Shown here piece by piece: positions 11,654 to 23,108 of a stretch of DNA of 64,000 bases. Under the pieces are notes generated by a model that did not search any database, was not told where the DNA came from, and saw only the letters and a list, made by a program, of their open reading frames with translations. Where the stretch lies: positions 4,791,080-4,855,079 of the forward strand of contig JAAONU010000004.1 in the NCBI GenBank assembly GCA_012932295.1. Reading direction: 5' to 3'. The stretch's first letter is position 1. Every line of letters begins with the position of its first letter. This stretch comes from Cyclina sinensis (lineage: Eukaryota > Mollusca > Bivalvia > Venerida > Veneridae). Made by a program: the position numbers and the translations under genes.

Positions 11654-13387
11654 TACAGTACGCTCAGCGCGGATTCTGCCTTTTCCGCGATACCACCGCG
11701 GACAATTTTTTCTTATCGCGGACAAACGCGGCGGACGTCCGCGATGAGAGGGCTAATTTCCGCCGCGATCCGCGGTGTCCAGTTGTTTCCACCGCGGACA
11801 AAATACCGAAGATTATATTTAAATTGTCGAAAAAATCGGTTACCTGTTTCTCGCGGCGGAACGCGGCGGCCATTATAACTATAGCTCCAAAATAAATGTT
11901 TATTTTATAAAATTTTCACCGTGTTCTTATTTTACAAGATGACTTTAAATCAACTAAAATACTTAAATGGTAATAACATTAGTTAAAATTTTAGATGTAA
12001 AAATATTGAAACGGCATTTAAAATGAAAAACGTTACCTTTGTTTTGATTGTAAAATTTGGAGTGACCGCGTCGATAGACACAAACTACATACTACAGAGT
12101 ATACTACAGCATCCTTGTTCCCTTGAACTATCCAAAACCGTCGCAAATTAGAACATTCCTAACAACAATTACTTGTTACACATGCTAATTATCGGGGTTA
12201 TTTTAAGTGAACTGCTTTAACTGTCAAAGAAATTACGTCACTCAATAGCGGCTTTCAACTTTTTACAAAGGGCGCCATGTCTTCAGATTAACTCAAAATC
12301 ACAGCTGACACCCGTGTGAATAACATATCTAAATACAAACTAAATCACCTTTTTTCCAACTAGTTTATAAACCAATCTGAGCTCTGGTTTGAAAGTGAAA
12401 TCTACAGATCTTGTATGAATATATTTTTTCGATGCATAACAAACACTTGTAAATTTCAGTGGCTCAACACTTCCCTTTTATATTTCTATCATTTGGGGAT
12501 GAATTTCACAATCTTTGATATCATAATATTGTTGTGAAACCTATAAGTAGCCTTAAAGAAACAACCAGTCAATCACAATTCCCGTGACCTATGATCTTTA
12601 CACGTGATACAACACCGTATTTTTATTGGTTGTAATTCAAGAGCTAACCTTTGACAGCAAGCCTGAGTAAATTTCCATAAAAAATCCCAGTATTTTACCG
12701 CCTTTTCCACATCACATGATCTAATGCTGCATGCTTTTGAATGCTTACTCTCTACTTTCAATTCTCATTTTCGGAAAATCTATAAATAGTAACACCTAGT
12801 TTTGTAAGGAGATATTGACAAGGATTAAGTTTTCATGGTGTAAGAAACAAAAGTTCACGTTTGCATTGTTGTCTCTTGTTATTTTTTCTTACATGCCGTA
12901 CACCGAGGTTATTCAGTATTTGACTTAAAAGTGGTTTACACAACCATGAACTTGCGTATCTACTCTATTTTCGAATTTAATACGACTATGATTTGCCGCG
13001 ATTTAGAGCATTTTTGTTCATGGTAATTCAATAACGAGAGAACAACATGATGTACAAACAACAAATACATTGTATCTACATAATTTTTTTTATTACAAAA
13101 TCAAATTTTACATATTTTAAGTAGTAAAGTTTTAAATTTTTTTAATAATTAATCGTAAAAAGCTACAGTTTTCACCGCGATCCGCGGTGATTGACCACCG
13201 CGTTCCGCCGCGATTTACCGCGGCGTTCCGCGGGGGAAACGCTTACGGCCACAGATTCATGTCCGCGGTGGTGAACATTTTCAGTCCGCGGGGTCTCGCG
13301 GACAAATTTTGTGCAAAATTTCGTCCGCGATGAGTCTCATCCGCGGGGTCTCGCGGGTTTTGCAAAATCCGCGCTGAGCGTACTGTA
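11654..13387. mobile_element. TA-flanked DNA transposon or large MITE with CpG-rich inverted ends
   Basis: The two ends are inverted copies: CAGTACGCTCAGCGCGGATT at 11656 and its complement ending at 13385, each flanked by TA. About 220 bp inside each end is packed with CCGCGG, GCGGAC and CCGCCGCG words, in sharp contrast with the AT-rich interior (11880-13160). The open frames here are the repeat read outward and inward. No transposase is present, so the element would be non-autonomous. TA duplication suggests a Tc1/mariner-like mechanism, but this is inference. Confidence 0.7.
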
Positions 13388-13533
13388 ATCTTATTATGTT
13401 CCATGTATTTTTATGCAAAATATCAGGCTGTTCCAATATATAGTAGTCTAGGGTAAGGCCCATCCCAAGACAGCATAATGTTGACTAGCCAGTTCAGCAG
13501 TGAATACCCCAGAGCTTGCAGCGCTTTGATTAT

Positions 13534-16500
13534 GTATCGTGGACTGCCCAGTTTCGGTGACCTTAATAAACACTCGTGTTTCACTCATAAAAGTAATGAA
13601 ATAGCAAGTAAAACTAATTTCTTACCTTTAGTTTGAAACAAAATCATCCACACTGTCACAAGCTCCCATTAAAAAAATTCCAAACAATGCTGGGGAAAGC
13701 CATCTTTTTGACCCATATAGAGGGAATTCCAAGAAAATAACAGGTACCCGTTTCGGTGACCTTGTGACGTCATAGGAAGTACAGTTTATTTGTAAAAGTT
13801 ATTAACTTTAGAAACTTTTGGATAACTTTAAGAACATTGAAAGTTAAAACAAAGTTAAACAAATGTATTTAAACTCTTCTTATCTATATTTTTTTTACTC
13901 TTCATCATGACAAGGACAAACAAACTTGTCATGCCTTCTCACTACTCTAGTCTTGCAACAATAAACAAGATGTGTCCAGTGATTACAGGCAGGGATGTCA
14001 CACTGTGCCCAAGAAGTGAAGACAAGAGAAACACTATGGCGAAGCTCTTCTGGTTGGTACTTGTGACAAACACAGCACTTTTCTTCTTCTGGAATATCAC
14101 TGTCCGTATCAGTGTCACTGTCAGACACAGACACAACTTGTAATCCTGATGGGCCAGGTACTGTACAGATTTTTTTTGACTTTACTGATACATGTCTTGA
14201 AGCATGACCAGAACAAGATTTACGTTTGTCTCTGACTGTAATCTTCTTGTGACTCTTTATGTCATTCTCAGTCTCAGGGTCAGTCAGACATTTACCACTT
14301 GTTAATTTACTTAATGTATTATTACATCGTTTTGGAACAGACTTTTTCTTTGATAATGTTTTTGTCTGTTCCAGAAAGAAAGATGATGGCTTATCATGAT
14401 CATTCTCAACATCATGAAATAGAATACTGGAAGAGTCACAGACATCTGAAGATTTAGTTCCAGAATCTTGATCTAATGGGCATCCATTTGATGGTTCATA
14501 TACAGTTGCAGGTGCCAGAACTTCTTGATTAATAGAAAAAGGGTCAAAAGGAAATATTCCAGTGCGTTTGAAAGCTGCTCTGAGATTGGGAACAGACAAT
14601 GCGTGTTCATAGGCTTTTGAAGACAGTTCAGCAACGTTGAACCTAGTGATGTTGGAGTAAGGGTTGGCACGAATAAACTTGTGACATTCACTGCTGTAAA
14701 TACGTTGAAGAGGACCAAAACATCCTACATCCAATGGCTGTAGAATGTGACTCGTATGAGCAGGCAAGACAAAAAGTTCAATATTATGTTCCTTGGCCCA
14801 GTCAATAACAGGAATGTTAATGTGTGACCTGTGCCCATCAAAGATCAAAAGCACAGTCTGGTCTTCAGATCCTCTCTGAACATACCTAAGGAAGTGGTCT
14901 TCAAGAAAGGTTTGTTACTACACCTGTAGCCCCAGCTGAAGATCCAGATAAAAGATCAGCATTGAATCTCTTGCCTTTGAAGATAAAAAATGGAGGCATC
15001 ATAGTCCCCATTGCATTTCCACAGCCAATAATGGTAGTTAAGGAAGACCTGGAAGAAGTGATGGCTGGTGTGTACTTTCCAGAACTGATTACAAAGGGTG
15101 GAACATGTTCAGTCTGAATACCCTTTTCATCAGCATTGTATATGCAGTGGGGTTTATCTTTCAGGTTGTGTTTGGTTAAAACTGAGTTAAGTCTTTCAAA
15201 GTAATCTTTGACATTTGATTCTGATGCTGCTTTTGCTCTGACATTAACAAGAGACCTTGGTTTTACGACATGGAGTTCAGGCCAGCGTTTCATAAAACCT
15301 CTGTACCATTTTGTGCCAAATGGATGCTGTTCATCACGCTTACCAAGGTAAACTGCATAGCTGGATGCCATATTGACAACCTCACTAGTGGTGTACCCAT
15401 AACCAAGAGAAGCCATAGACTTAAGATGTTCCACAAACACAGCTTCTTGTTCTTGACTTAGCTCTGGAGTAGGACCTGAATGAAAGATAAACTAATCATC
15501 AGCCTTTGGATTTGGAGAAGCTGACAGAATTTTTAAATGAATATTTATAAAACTGAATGAAAGAAAAAAAAGGTATTAAAACTACACCATGTTGTTTTAT
15601 AGAATTTCAAAAATAAAAACTTATTTTATTAAAACTTCCCAAAGTACTTCTTTATAACAGATTTATGTTATCTATCTTCGAATACTGGTTAACTTCCCTT
15701 TTGGGTATTATTAGCAGATGATTTTTTAACTGAATGTTTCAGTCAGCATCAAATATGATAAACTGAAGCAGTACATAAATGTAGAGGTCTTTAAAGAAAA
15801 AGATTTCTAACCAGAAGAAGTGGTTTCTGGATCTACTCTGCCTAGAACTCGCTGACGCAGTGTTGTTTGGGGAACACCATAACTGATCGCAGCTCTCTTC
15901 ACTGGCATATGATTTTCAATAACTGCTCGATAGGCATTTGTCATAGCAGTTGGTGAATAACATCTGTATGATGTCTTATACAGTGTGACTTTTTTAGGTT
16001 GTGCCTGAAATAACGTAACTGTCATTAGTTAGTAATAGTACATCTTTCAATAGTGATAAAAGTAAGATTAAAAATGTAAGGTGTATTGGAACATTTGGGC
16101 ACACCCTGTACCAAAAAAATTTGTGCGGGACTGCTTTACGTCATGGACTCTCTTAGGCAGATGACAACAAAAACACCAAGCGTTTGCAAAATGCTGATTT
16201 AAGGTTTCTGGTTTGTTTTAGGGTTCAATAAAGGGACTAGTCTCAATATTTCGACTGCAAGACCGACCGATTTACAAACTGATATTACATAGATGTCGGC
16301 CTTTACTGCGCGAAGGGCGACCATCTATATAATAAAGAGCCCTGGCGCACAATTTGTTGGGCTATTAAGGGACATGTTTAAAGGATATTAAGAAAATTAC
16401 CAAATTTTACACTTGTATTTAAAAAAAGGATGATACTCACGTCTTTGAAGCGCATTATTTACTTTTTGACAGCGATGACAGCACTTTGTTTACTTTAGAG

Positions 16501-16613
16501 TGGGCACTTGTTGTTGACGTCATACGACTCTTCTCAAACGAAAACGCACGCGCTGATTAAAAGTCACCGAAACAGGGCAGTCACCGAAACAGGGCAGTGA
16601 ACGATACCTATTC
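13534..16613 (-). mobile_element. pogo/Tigger-type DNA transposon
   Basis: The inverted ends read ACTGCCCAGTTTCGGTGACC at 13543 and, on the opposite strand at the right, ACTGCCCTGTTTCGGTGAC at 16581-16600. Similarity extends outward to GTATCGT on both sides. The right end carries the TCACCGAAACAGGGCAG word twice in tandem (16564, 16581). The left end has a second internal GTTTCGGTGACC at 13750. The consensus CRE GACGTCAT occurs near both ends (13765, 16517). The element carries the spliced minus-strand transposase gene described separately. Confidence 0.8.
13895..16455 (-). pseudogene. pogo/Tigger DDE transposase with PHD-like finger, one frameshift
   Basis: Minus-strand exons are 16455-16441 (MRFKD, donor GTGAGT), 16004-15812 and 15475-13895, with matching phases. 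Exon 2 encodes a CENP-B/psq-type helix-turn-helix (NAYRAVIENHMPVKRAAISY, then GVPQTTLRQRV). Exon 3 has the second DNA-binding part (FGTKWYRGFMKRWPE) and then the DDE core. The catalytic residues are Asp in NADEKG, Asp in LIFDGH, and Asp in LQPLDVG, with 35 residues between the last two (DD35D). The C-terminus (about 60 residues) is a Cys/His finger starting CCVCHKYQ and ending FVCPCHDEE. The only lesion seen is near 14913, where GATGVVT runs into a stop and the frame resumes one base over as TFLEDHFLRYVQRG; about ten expected residues also seem lost there. Confidence 0.85.
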
Positions 16614-17375
16614 TAGCTTAATAAGCCATCATGTTCGTTGTTACTTGAGATTTCCTCTTTTCTATTTCCATTGTTATGGTCCTAGCGATTTTCAACAATG
16701 TTTGCCTGAATAATAAATATCTAAAATCGATGTACCTGGGATTATTTCAGCAACATAAATTACTTATATGTGTAAATTCACTAACTGTTACAACTTTTAG
16801 TTTTACCATGCTAACACTACCTTTTGTATTCCAGGTATGCATCGACGCTTGCTGCGGCATTTCCACCAAATTTAAGATGTATCTGTCTATCTGACATGAT
16901 GTCTTTCATAAAAGTATCCAATTAAATTAAAGTAAACCGATATAATTTTTCCTTTCTAATGTTTGAAAGTTTAAAAAAAACAGTCATTTGTCCGCCATTT
17001 GTAAACAATGATTAAGCGATTGCTAGAAACAAGCGCTTATTCACAGTGATATTTTCAAAAATGAAAATGGCAGTTTTTCCCGAACTGGCACCAACTATAT
17101 TGGAAGTTATCCGGTTACGTCCCCAATTACTATAAATAACGATTCACGTCAAGACTTTACTGACTTTGTTCGAATTAAGCAAGTTTTAAGCAAAGCTACC
17201 GCACATAGGGACTCGACAAAATCATAATACGACACACAAACAAACAAACAATAAAAAAATTTGGTTAAGACTTTGGTTGAAAAATAAAATTTGTAAAAAT
17301 ATTCATGACTAAAACACATGAATAATAATATCACAGACTATCCATCATCACATGAGATCCTTCAGTAGAATATAA
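16614..17375. other. Non-coding stretch
   Basis: AT-rich sequence between the Tigger element and the reverse transcriptase fragments. No repeat ends, gene or RNA signal recognised. Confidence 0.45.
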
Positions 17376-17379
17376 AAAT

Positions 17380-17825
17380 CTTTCTGTGGAATTGACAATT
17401 CAGCAAGTTATTTTAACAACATGCTTGTATTGCTGTATATTACCTATAGACATAATTCTATATGGAGGAGCATTCCAGTCTTATTCTATTATAAAAGAAT
17501 GTTTGCAGAATTCTAGAATTACAGTGAGGGCAAACAAAGTTGAATACATAACATATAGTATCGTAGATTGTAAGATCATTGCAGAATAAAAAGTTTCCAC
17601 TTAAATATGATAGACATTTATACTTAATTTATAATTAAGTCTCAACTGTTTCACTCTATTTTCCAGATCCAATTCATTTAGATGTTGAAATTGACAAGCT
17701 GTGACAGATGTTAAATTTTGAATAACCCTAATCACTTTGTTCTGTGTTATTTGTAATTTTCTCATCATGTGCTTTACCAAACAGTCATACCATAACACAC
17801 AAGAATAATCTAATAGAAATATCAC
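17380..17825 (-). pseudogene. Non-LTR retrotransposon reverse transcriptase fragment, C-terminal
   Basis: On the minus strand 17825-17601 reads FLLDYSCVLWYDCLVKHMMR, then KLQITQNKVIRVIQNL, and RVKQLRLNYKLSI. This is the conserved region after the polymerase core in Jockey/CR1-type proteins (an LxYxxxVW motif, then LQxxQNKxxR, then RVxQLxLN). Positions 17600-17380 add a degraded segment with DWNAPPYRIMS, resembling the usual SLWNxLP motif. Stops interrupt it. The subfamily differs in wording from the + strand fragment next to it. Confidence 0.55.
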
Positions 17826-17849
17826 TGAATAAATGCCGCAAATTGTTTT

Positions 17850-18150
17850 GTACTTAAAACTAAATGTTTACTTTGTCTGTTTGCCATTAACTGTAAAAAT
17901 AATGTTAACAACTGTTTCACATCACAAGCTATCTTTGAAATTTTCCTTTATGATATTTTCTACTTTGTCTTTCGGTCAACCCTCTATAACTATGCAGATG
18001 ACACTATCTCTTTCTAGCACAAATATGTAGGTGACTTTATGATAATCTGTAGTCTCAAAGTCAGAATCTTATATACTGGTTTAGCATAAACTAAATGCAG
18101 GCCAACCCAGAGAAGTTTCGATCAATCGCTATTGAATATAAATAAAGCAG
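17850..18150 (+). pseudogene. Non-LTR reverse transcriptase fragment with YADD box
   Basis: In the + frame around 17955-18020 the peptide YDIFYFVFRSTLYNYADDTI contains the YADD catalytic box of reverse transcriptases. About 60 bases on, after stops, MQANPEKFRSIAI (near 18092-18130) matches the usual downstream motif. The fragment has several stops and lacks both the N-terminal and C-terminal parts. Confidence 0.65.
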
Positions 18151-18448
18151 GATAAAGGATACTTCTATTGTATTACCTACCATTTTCTGCTTAATTATCC
18201 TTTTGTTTTAATATGGTCTTAATGTGTTTGGTATGCCTAAACTTTATCTTGTTTAACAGCAGTTTTACTCTTGTTTTATCTATACTTTTGAATAGCTGTT
18301 AGTTCTAACGTTGATTGTATAAATATCCGATAGTAAATAAATTGTATGTATATTGTATAATTATCAATTTATAGTTCTAAAACTTTACTAAATTGGATCC
18401 TTTCAAGTTATGACATTGCATGTTACCAATATGTTAACTTGATTTTTA
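18151..18448. other. Non-coding stretch
   Basis: AT-rich with no recognised feature. It ends where an AGCTCACCTGAG-family left end begins at 18449. Confidence 0.4.
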
Positions 18449-19350
18449 GCTCACCTGAGGACAATGTCCGTGGTAGGGTGACAATTGCCAATTTAGGGCT
18501 ATATTTTATGGGGTAACCCACCCATAAAAGCTTACAAAACTTGTTATATACCAAAATGTTCAGCATAGTCTGAAGTTTATCAGACTGCCAGCATAAATTG
18601 GAATAACTTACAGCATTCTTCAAAATCCAAGATGGCTTCCAAAATGGCCGCCAAAATGCAAAAAATGGGTTCTTACATTTATGTCAGTAAGAGGATGTCA
18701 AATTTTGCGATTAATGGTGTTGTTTTAGTTTTTATGATAAGACTCATAATAAGTTTATCAGATAGTAAATTTTTATTTGGAGAATAATCAAATATATTAA
18801 AAGAATGGTCTAATATACACAAAAAATGGACAAAATTTTGGGGTAGAGGTGATATTTTCACTAAAGAATAAGAAATTCTATGTAATATTTCATTTTTAGG
18901 TGTTTTTTTATATATCAACAATAAAACAGAAGTAGAATTATCTCACATTATGGTGTGTATTTATTGCAAATTCTCATACTATATACAATTTAAAGTGGGT
19001 GGGGTAAATCTAAACGCAGTTTACATGTACACATATTGTTCATATTATACCATTTGCTTTTGAGGTTTTTAAGTATTTGCTATAATGTCTAATATTTCAT
19101 ATACATAAGCCTAAACCACATTAACCATAATATAAAAAATTGATTTCATATATTCTTACTTAGCACGGGAAGGAGTTCATAGAAATAATAGCAATTATCA
19201 ACAAGTAAAAATGTGTTATTGCACTTCCCTTTGTGTCAAGAATGAATTGTTTGAAATTGCTAGCTTTCATTTATATAGTAAATAAATTCACAATTAATAA
19301 ATATATACTTCCACCAGGTAAAATTCAATTTTTACTATCAATCATCATCT

Positions 19351-19545
19351 GTGTCAAATCTCATCAGCAATTACATCATCATCTATGGATATGCTTGCCA
19401 ACATTGTGAAGAGATTCTGATAGGCTGCTTCATTATCTTGTAGTGAGCTATGGCAGTCACAAGCTGTGTGCAGGGCTGTTAATATGGGGAATGGACACTC
19501 CATATCTATCGAAAGAATAACCAGAATATGCTGTCGCGTGTTCAC
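19351..19545 (-). pseudogene. Short acidic-ended frame in the left arm, unrecognised
   Basis: A minus-strand frame reads CPFPILTALHTACDCHSSLQ and ends DDDVIADEI before a stop. The inverted copy in the right arm (21885-21990) keeps the wording but has stops. It may be the last exon of a gene carried by the element. No family was recognised. Confidence 0.25.
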
Positions 19546-19976
19546 CTGTATATCCTATATTCCAACACTATCCGCAATTCGCCGACAATAAACAAAGAAG
19601 GAATTTAGCGTGATAAAGCATATACAGTACAGAATTCTGAATAAAAGCGTGCGCCTGCTGATGTCACTGCATACTACTTTCGGCTGTTCCTATTTGTCAT
19701 TATAAAGCAATAATTGTTTTAAAATATTTTTATAGTGAAATATTGTTATGGTCCATATTATCTTCTTTTGATGTTCATCTCTGATAAAATTATACATATT
19801 TGTTTAAACGTAAATTATTGACTAAAAAGCATAAATGACCTTGTTGTTTTCATTTTCACGTGGGGAAAGAATAGAGAGGTAAACAGAATAGCCTGTCAGG
19901 GACAGTTACCGTAAAAAATGACATGATAAGTAGTGCACATAATTGTGTCATTATTACTATACATATTTGTTAGAAT

Positions 19977-20152
19977 GGAGATAGATTTTGAGTGCTCTAC
20001 CGTCGTTATAGCACGGTATTACATTCAGATAGGTTATTATCTAATCACTCAGGCCTATGGCCTTTGTGATTAAATTAATACGCATCTGAACTCAACACTG
20101 TGCTATATTTGACGGTAGAGCACTCAAACTTAAAATCTATTTCCTTAATACT
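19977..20152. repeat. Palindromic MITE-like repeat
   Basis: Arms of about 80 bp face each other: GGAGATAGATTTTGAGTGCT at 19977 against the complement in GAGCACTCAAACTTAAAATC (20120-20139). They meet at AGGCCTATGGCCT near 20056. Both arms include CTCTACCGTC and GTGCTATA words. There is no coding capacity. Confidence 0.65.
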
Positions 20153-20204
20153 AAATAGAAAATCGATCGATAATTAATAATCTATTGCTAGTTAGTGGGA
20201 AGTT

Positions 20205-20650
20205 GGAATGCACCTTGTTTACAAAAACATCGGCCTTTTTGTCAATAATGGGTTGATTTTCATAATCTGAAATTTGTAAGAAAGAAGAAACATTGACTTT
20301 TTAAATATCTTTTTTTTCACTCCAAACACGGAAGTTTTCCTTGCAAGCTGGCGAGTAAAAGGCAACAACTCAATATGTTTTGCTCTCCTTTTTATAATTA
20401 CATGTTTCTACTGTTTGTTAGCGTAAAGATGGCATGCAATGCTCGCACCTACTTTACACAAATATCGGTCTTTTTGACAATTATAAGTTGATTTTCAAAA
20501 TTTTTAATGTGTAAGAAAGAAGAAACATTCACCTTTTAAACAAAATTAATTTCTTCTTCAACAAAAAACAGAAGTTTTATTTGCAAGTGGTCGAGTAAAT
20601 TACAACAACTCATAAATTTTTTCTCTCTTTTTGTAAAAAATCTGTCTCAA
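20205..20650 (+). repeat. Two tandem units of about 230 bp
   Basis: The words AAATATCGG/ACATCGG then CTTTTTGACAAT/TTTTTGTCAAT, GTTGATTTTCA, GTAAGAAAGAAGAAACATT and GGAAGTTTTCC/AGAAGTTTTATTTGCAAG recur in order in 20205-20440 and 20441-20650. Diverged by roughly 20 percent. Confidence 0.6.
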
Positions 20651-20697
20651 ATTGATGAAAGCACAATAATAAGCTGTCCATTATGAAGTTAATGTTA

Positions 20698-21347
20698 AGA
20701 GAAGGCTGGAAACCTTATATCCAGATCCAAATATCAGCCAAGTGGAGTGCGATGCAGTTCATATTTAGTGTTTTTATCAAGTCTGTAAGCACTGATACCA
20801 CCGAAATTCAGTACGTTGATGATCACTAAATTACTGTATTTTCATCACAACTGCTATGTTTACGGTGCTCTATTTCATAAACAAACAAAGATATAGGAAT
20901 AAATACATGGTAAAGTTCTATGTACTCAGTTCTATGTCTATTTATCAACTTCCATCAAATGCCATCATATTTTGTAACTCCGTTTTCATCCGATAACCCC
21001 CTAAAGTTAACCAGAAAACAAGAATTTATACATACTTTCCACCACTTTAGAAAACGATTCCAATCAAGTATTGATATTTTTGTTTTTGAAGCAAAAGCTG
21101 CATTGAAAAATAACAAACCAAACGATCAAAACAACATGGGAAAATTTTATTTTACTAGTTCAGCTATAATTCGTACAGTAATTTCTTACTTAAAGTTGTT
21201 TTTTCGGCATTAGTTTATACTTTACTTTAAGCAACAACATATACTATCCGGCATTCAGGTATTTATAAAGAACCGACTGCGCATGCTCGCAACACCATAT
21301 TTTCGAAATTTTTGAGTGTCCGTTCCCTCTCAATTAAGGCCCTGGTT
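20698..21347 (+). repeat. Dispersed repeat, copy 2 (partner at 3018-3635)
   Basis: Same order of landmarks as the copy at 3018-3635, ending with CTCTCAATTAAGGCCCTGG. This copy has an additional stretch near 21260 (CCGACTGCGCATGCTCG). The short open frame starting near 20920 lies entirely within it and is not conserved in the other copy. Confidence 0.8.
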
Positions 21348-21872
21348 TGACATATACAGTCTTCGCTACAAGAGTTTTCACAAGTGCACACCATATGTCA
21401 CTCAAGAGTTCAGGAGGTGTACATGGCTGAGACATCAATTGAGGTGAATAAAATCCCTTGCCAATATCTCTAATGTACTAGTACCCGCAGCCAAGTGGGT
21501 TTGGTTTTGTCCTTGGATTTAATGCATTTCACCGAAGAAATAGCTGATATGCACACCTAAGCAGGTGTAGCAGTATGCTGTCAATTGTTGATGGCAATCT
21601 CTAGCAAGTCTTGAATCAAACCCCGGAGACTGCCACCAAGAAATGACAGCATACTGCTACACCTGCTTAGATGTGCATATCAGCTATTTCTTTGGTGAAA
21701 TGCATAAAATCCACAGACAGAACCAAACCCACTAGGCTGCAGGTATATCAGAGATGGCAAGGGATTTTATTCACCTCAACTGATGTCTCAGCCATGTTCA
21801 CCTCCTGAACTCTTTAGAGACATGGTGTGCACTTATGAAAACTCTTGTAGCGAAGACTGTATATGTCAAACA
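21348..21872. repeat. Long near-perfect inverted repeat (hairpin), 525 bp
   Basis: The left arm starts GACATATACAGTCTTCGCTA and ends at CAGTATGCTGTCA (about 21578). The right arm starts TGACAGCATACTG (about 21643) and ends TAGCGAAGACTGTATATGTC. Arms are about 225-230 bp with few mismatches (for example TCTGTTTTGGTT-type changes). The spacer is about 65 bp. It directly abuts the dispersed repeat that ends at 21347. Confidence 0.85.
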
Positions 21873-23108
21873 TATTAACAGCCCTGCACAACAGCTTGTG
21901 ACTACTGCGGCTCACTACAAGATAATAAAGCAGTCTGTCAGAGTCTCATATCCAAAGATGATGATGAAACTGATGATGAGATTTCACACAGATGATAGTA
22001 AAAAAGATTGATAGTAAAAATTGAATTTAACCTGGTGGAAGTATATATTAATTTATTTTTAAAATTTTTTTTTAATTAATTGTGAATTTATTTACTATAT
22101 AAATGAAAGCTAGCAATTTCAAACAATTCATTCTTGACACAAAGGGAAGTGCAATAACACATTTTTACTTGTCGATAATTGCTATTATTTCTATGAACTC
22201 CTTCCCGTGCTAAGTAAGAATACTAGTATATGAAATCAGATTTGTATATTATGGTAAACGTGGTTTATGTTTACGTATATGGAATATTAGACTAAGAGCA
22301 AATAATGCTGTGCAAGAAATAAAATATGTCTGTACCAAATGGCATCCAATAAGTATGCTTGAACACTATGTGCACATGTAAAGTGCATTAAGAGTTAACC
22401 CAAACACTTTTGATTTTAATTGCATATTGAATGTGATAAATGTAGTTTATGGCATAGACATTATAGGCTTTACAGCAATTGAAACAATGTTTTGTACAAA
22501 AGAAGAAAATACTTAAAAACCTCAAAAGCAAATGGTAAAATATGAACAATATGTGCACATGTAAATTGCGTTTAAATTTACCCCACCCACTTTAAATTGT
22601 ATATAGTATCAAAATTTGCAATAAATGCACACCATAATGTGAGATAATTCTACTTCTGTTTTATTGTTGATATATAAAAAAACACCTAAAATATAAAATA
22701 TTATTTAGAATTTTTTATTCTTAAGTGAAAATATCACCTCTACCGCAAAATATCTGTCCATTTTTTGTGTATATTCAACCATTTTTTAAAATATATTTGA
22801 GTATTGTCCAAATAAAACTTTACTATCTGATAAACTTATTATGAGTCTTATCATAAATGCTAAAAGAACACCATAAATTGCAAAATTTGACATCTTCTTA
22901 CTGACATAAATGAAAGAGCCCATTTTTTTACATGTCGGCGGCCATCTTGGCAGCCATCTTGGATTTTGAAGAACGCTGTGAGTTATGCCAATTTATGCCG
23001 GCAGACTAATAAACTTCAGACTATGCCGAACATTTTGATATATGACAAGTTTTGTAAGCTTTTATGGGTGGGTACCCTAATTCTGAGGGCCAGATTGTCA
23101 CCCTACCA

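Larger units (their letters stand above)
18471..23108. mobile_element. 4.6-kb element with inverted arms of about 1 kb
   Basis: 18471-19480 and 21885-23108 are inverted copies. Matching landmarks include TGGTAGGGTGACAATTG (18471) against its complement ending at 23108, ATTTTTACTTGTC-type words at 22160 against 19205, and AACAGCCCTGCACA at 21880 against 19470. The right arm carries about 200 bp absent from the left. The outermost ends act as a terminal inverted repeat, TGGTAGGGTGACAAT. The insertion splits an AGCTCACCTGAG-family element whose left end is at 18449-18470 and whose remainder is at 23109-24726. No transposase frame was recognised. The interior holds other repeats, listed separately. 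Confidence 0.7.

Noticed and set aside
11620..11895. Arg-rich frame in the CpG-dense end (and its minus-strand mate)
   Set aside because: It is the inverted end of a transposon. The matching text recurs, inverted, at 13281-13463.
17380..18150. Twin-primed LINE insertion (5' part inverted against 3' part)
   Set aside because: The orientation fits, but the minus-strand fragment and the YADD fragment read like different non-LTR subfamilies, so two independent remnants are more likely.
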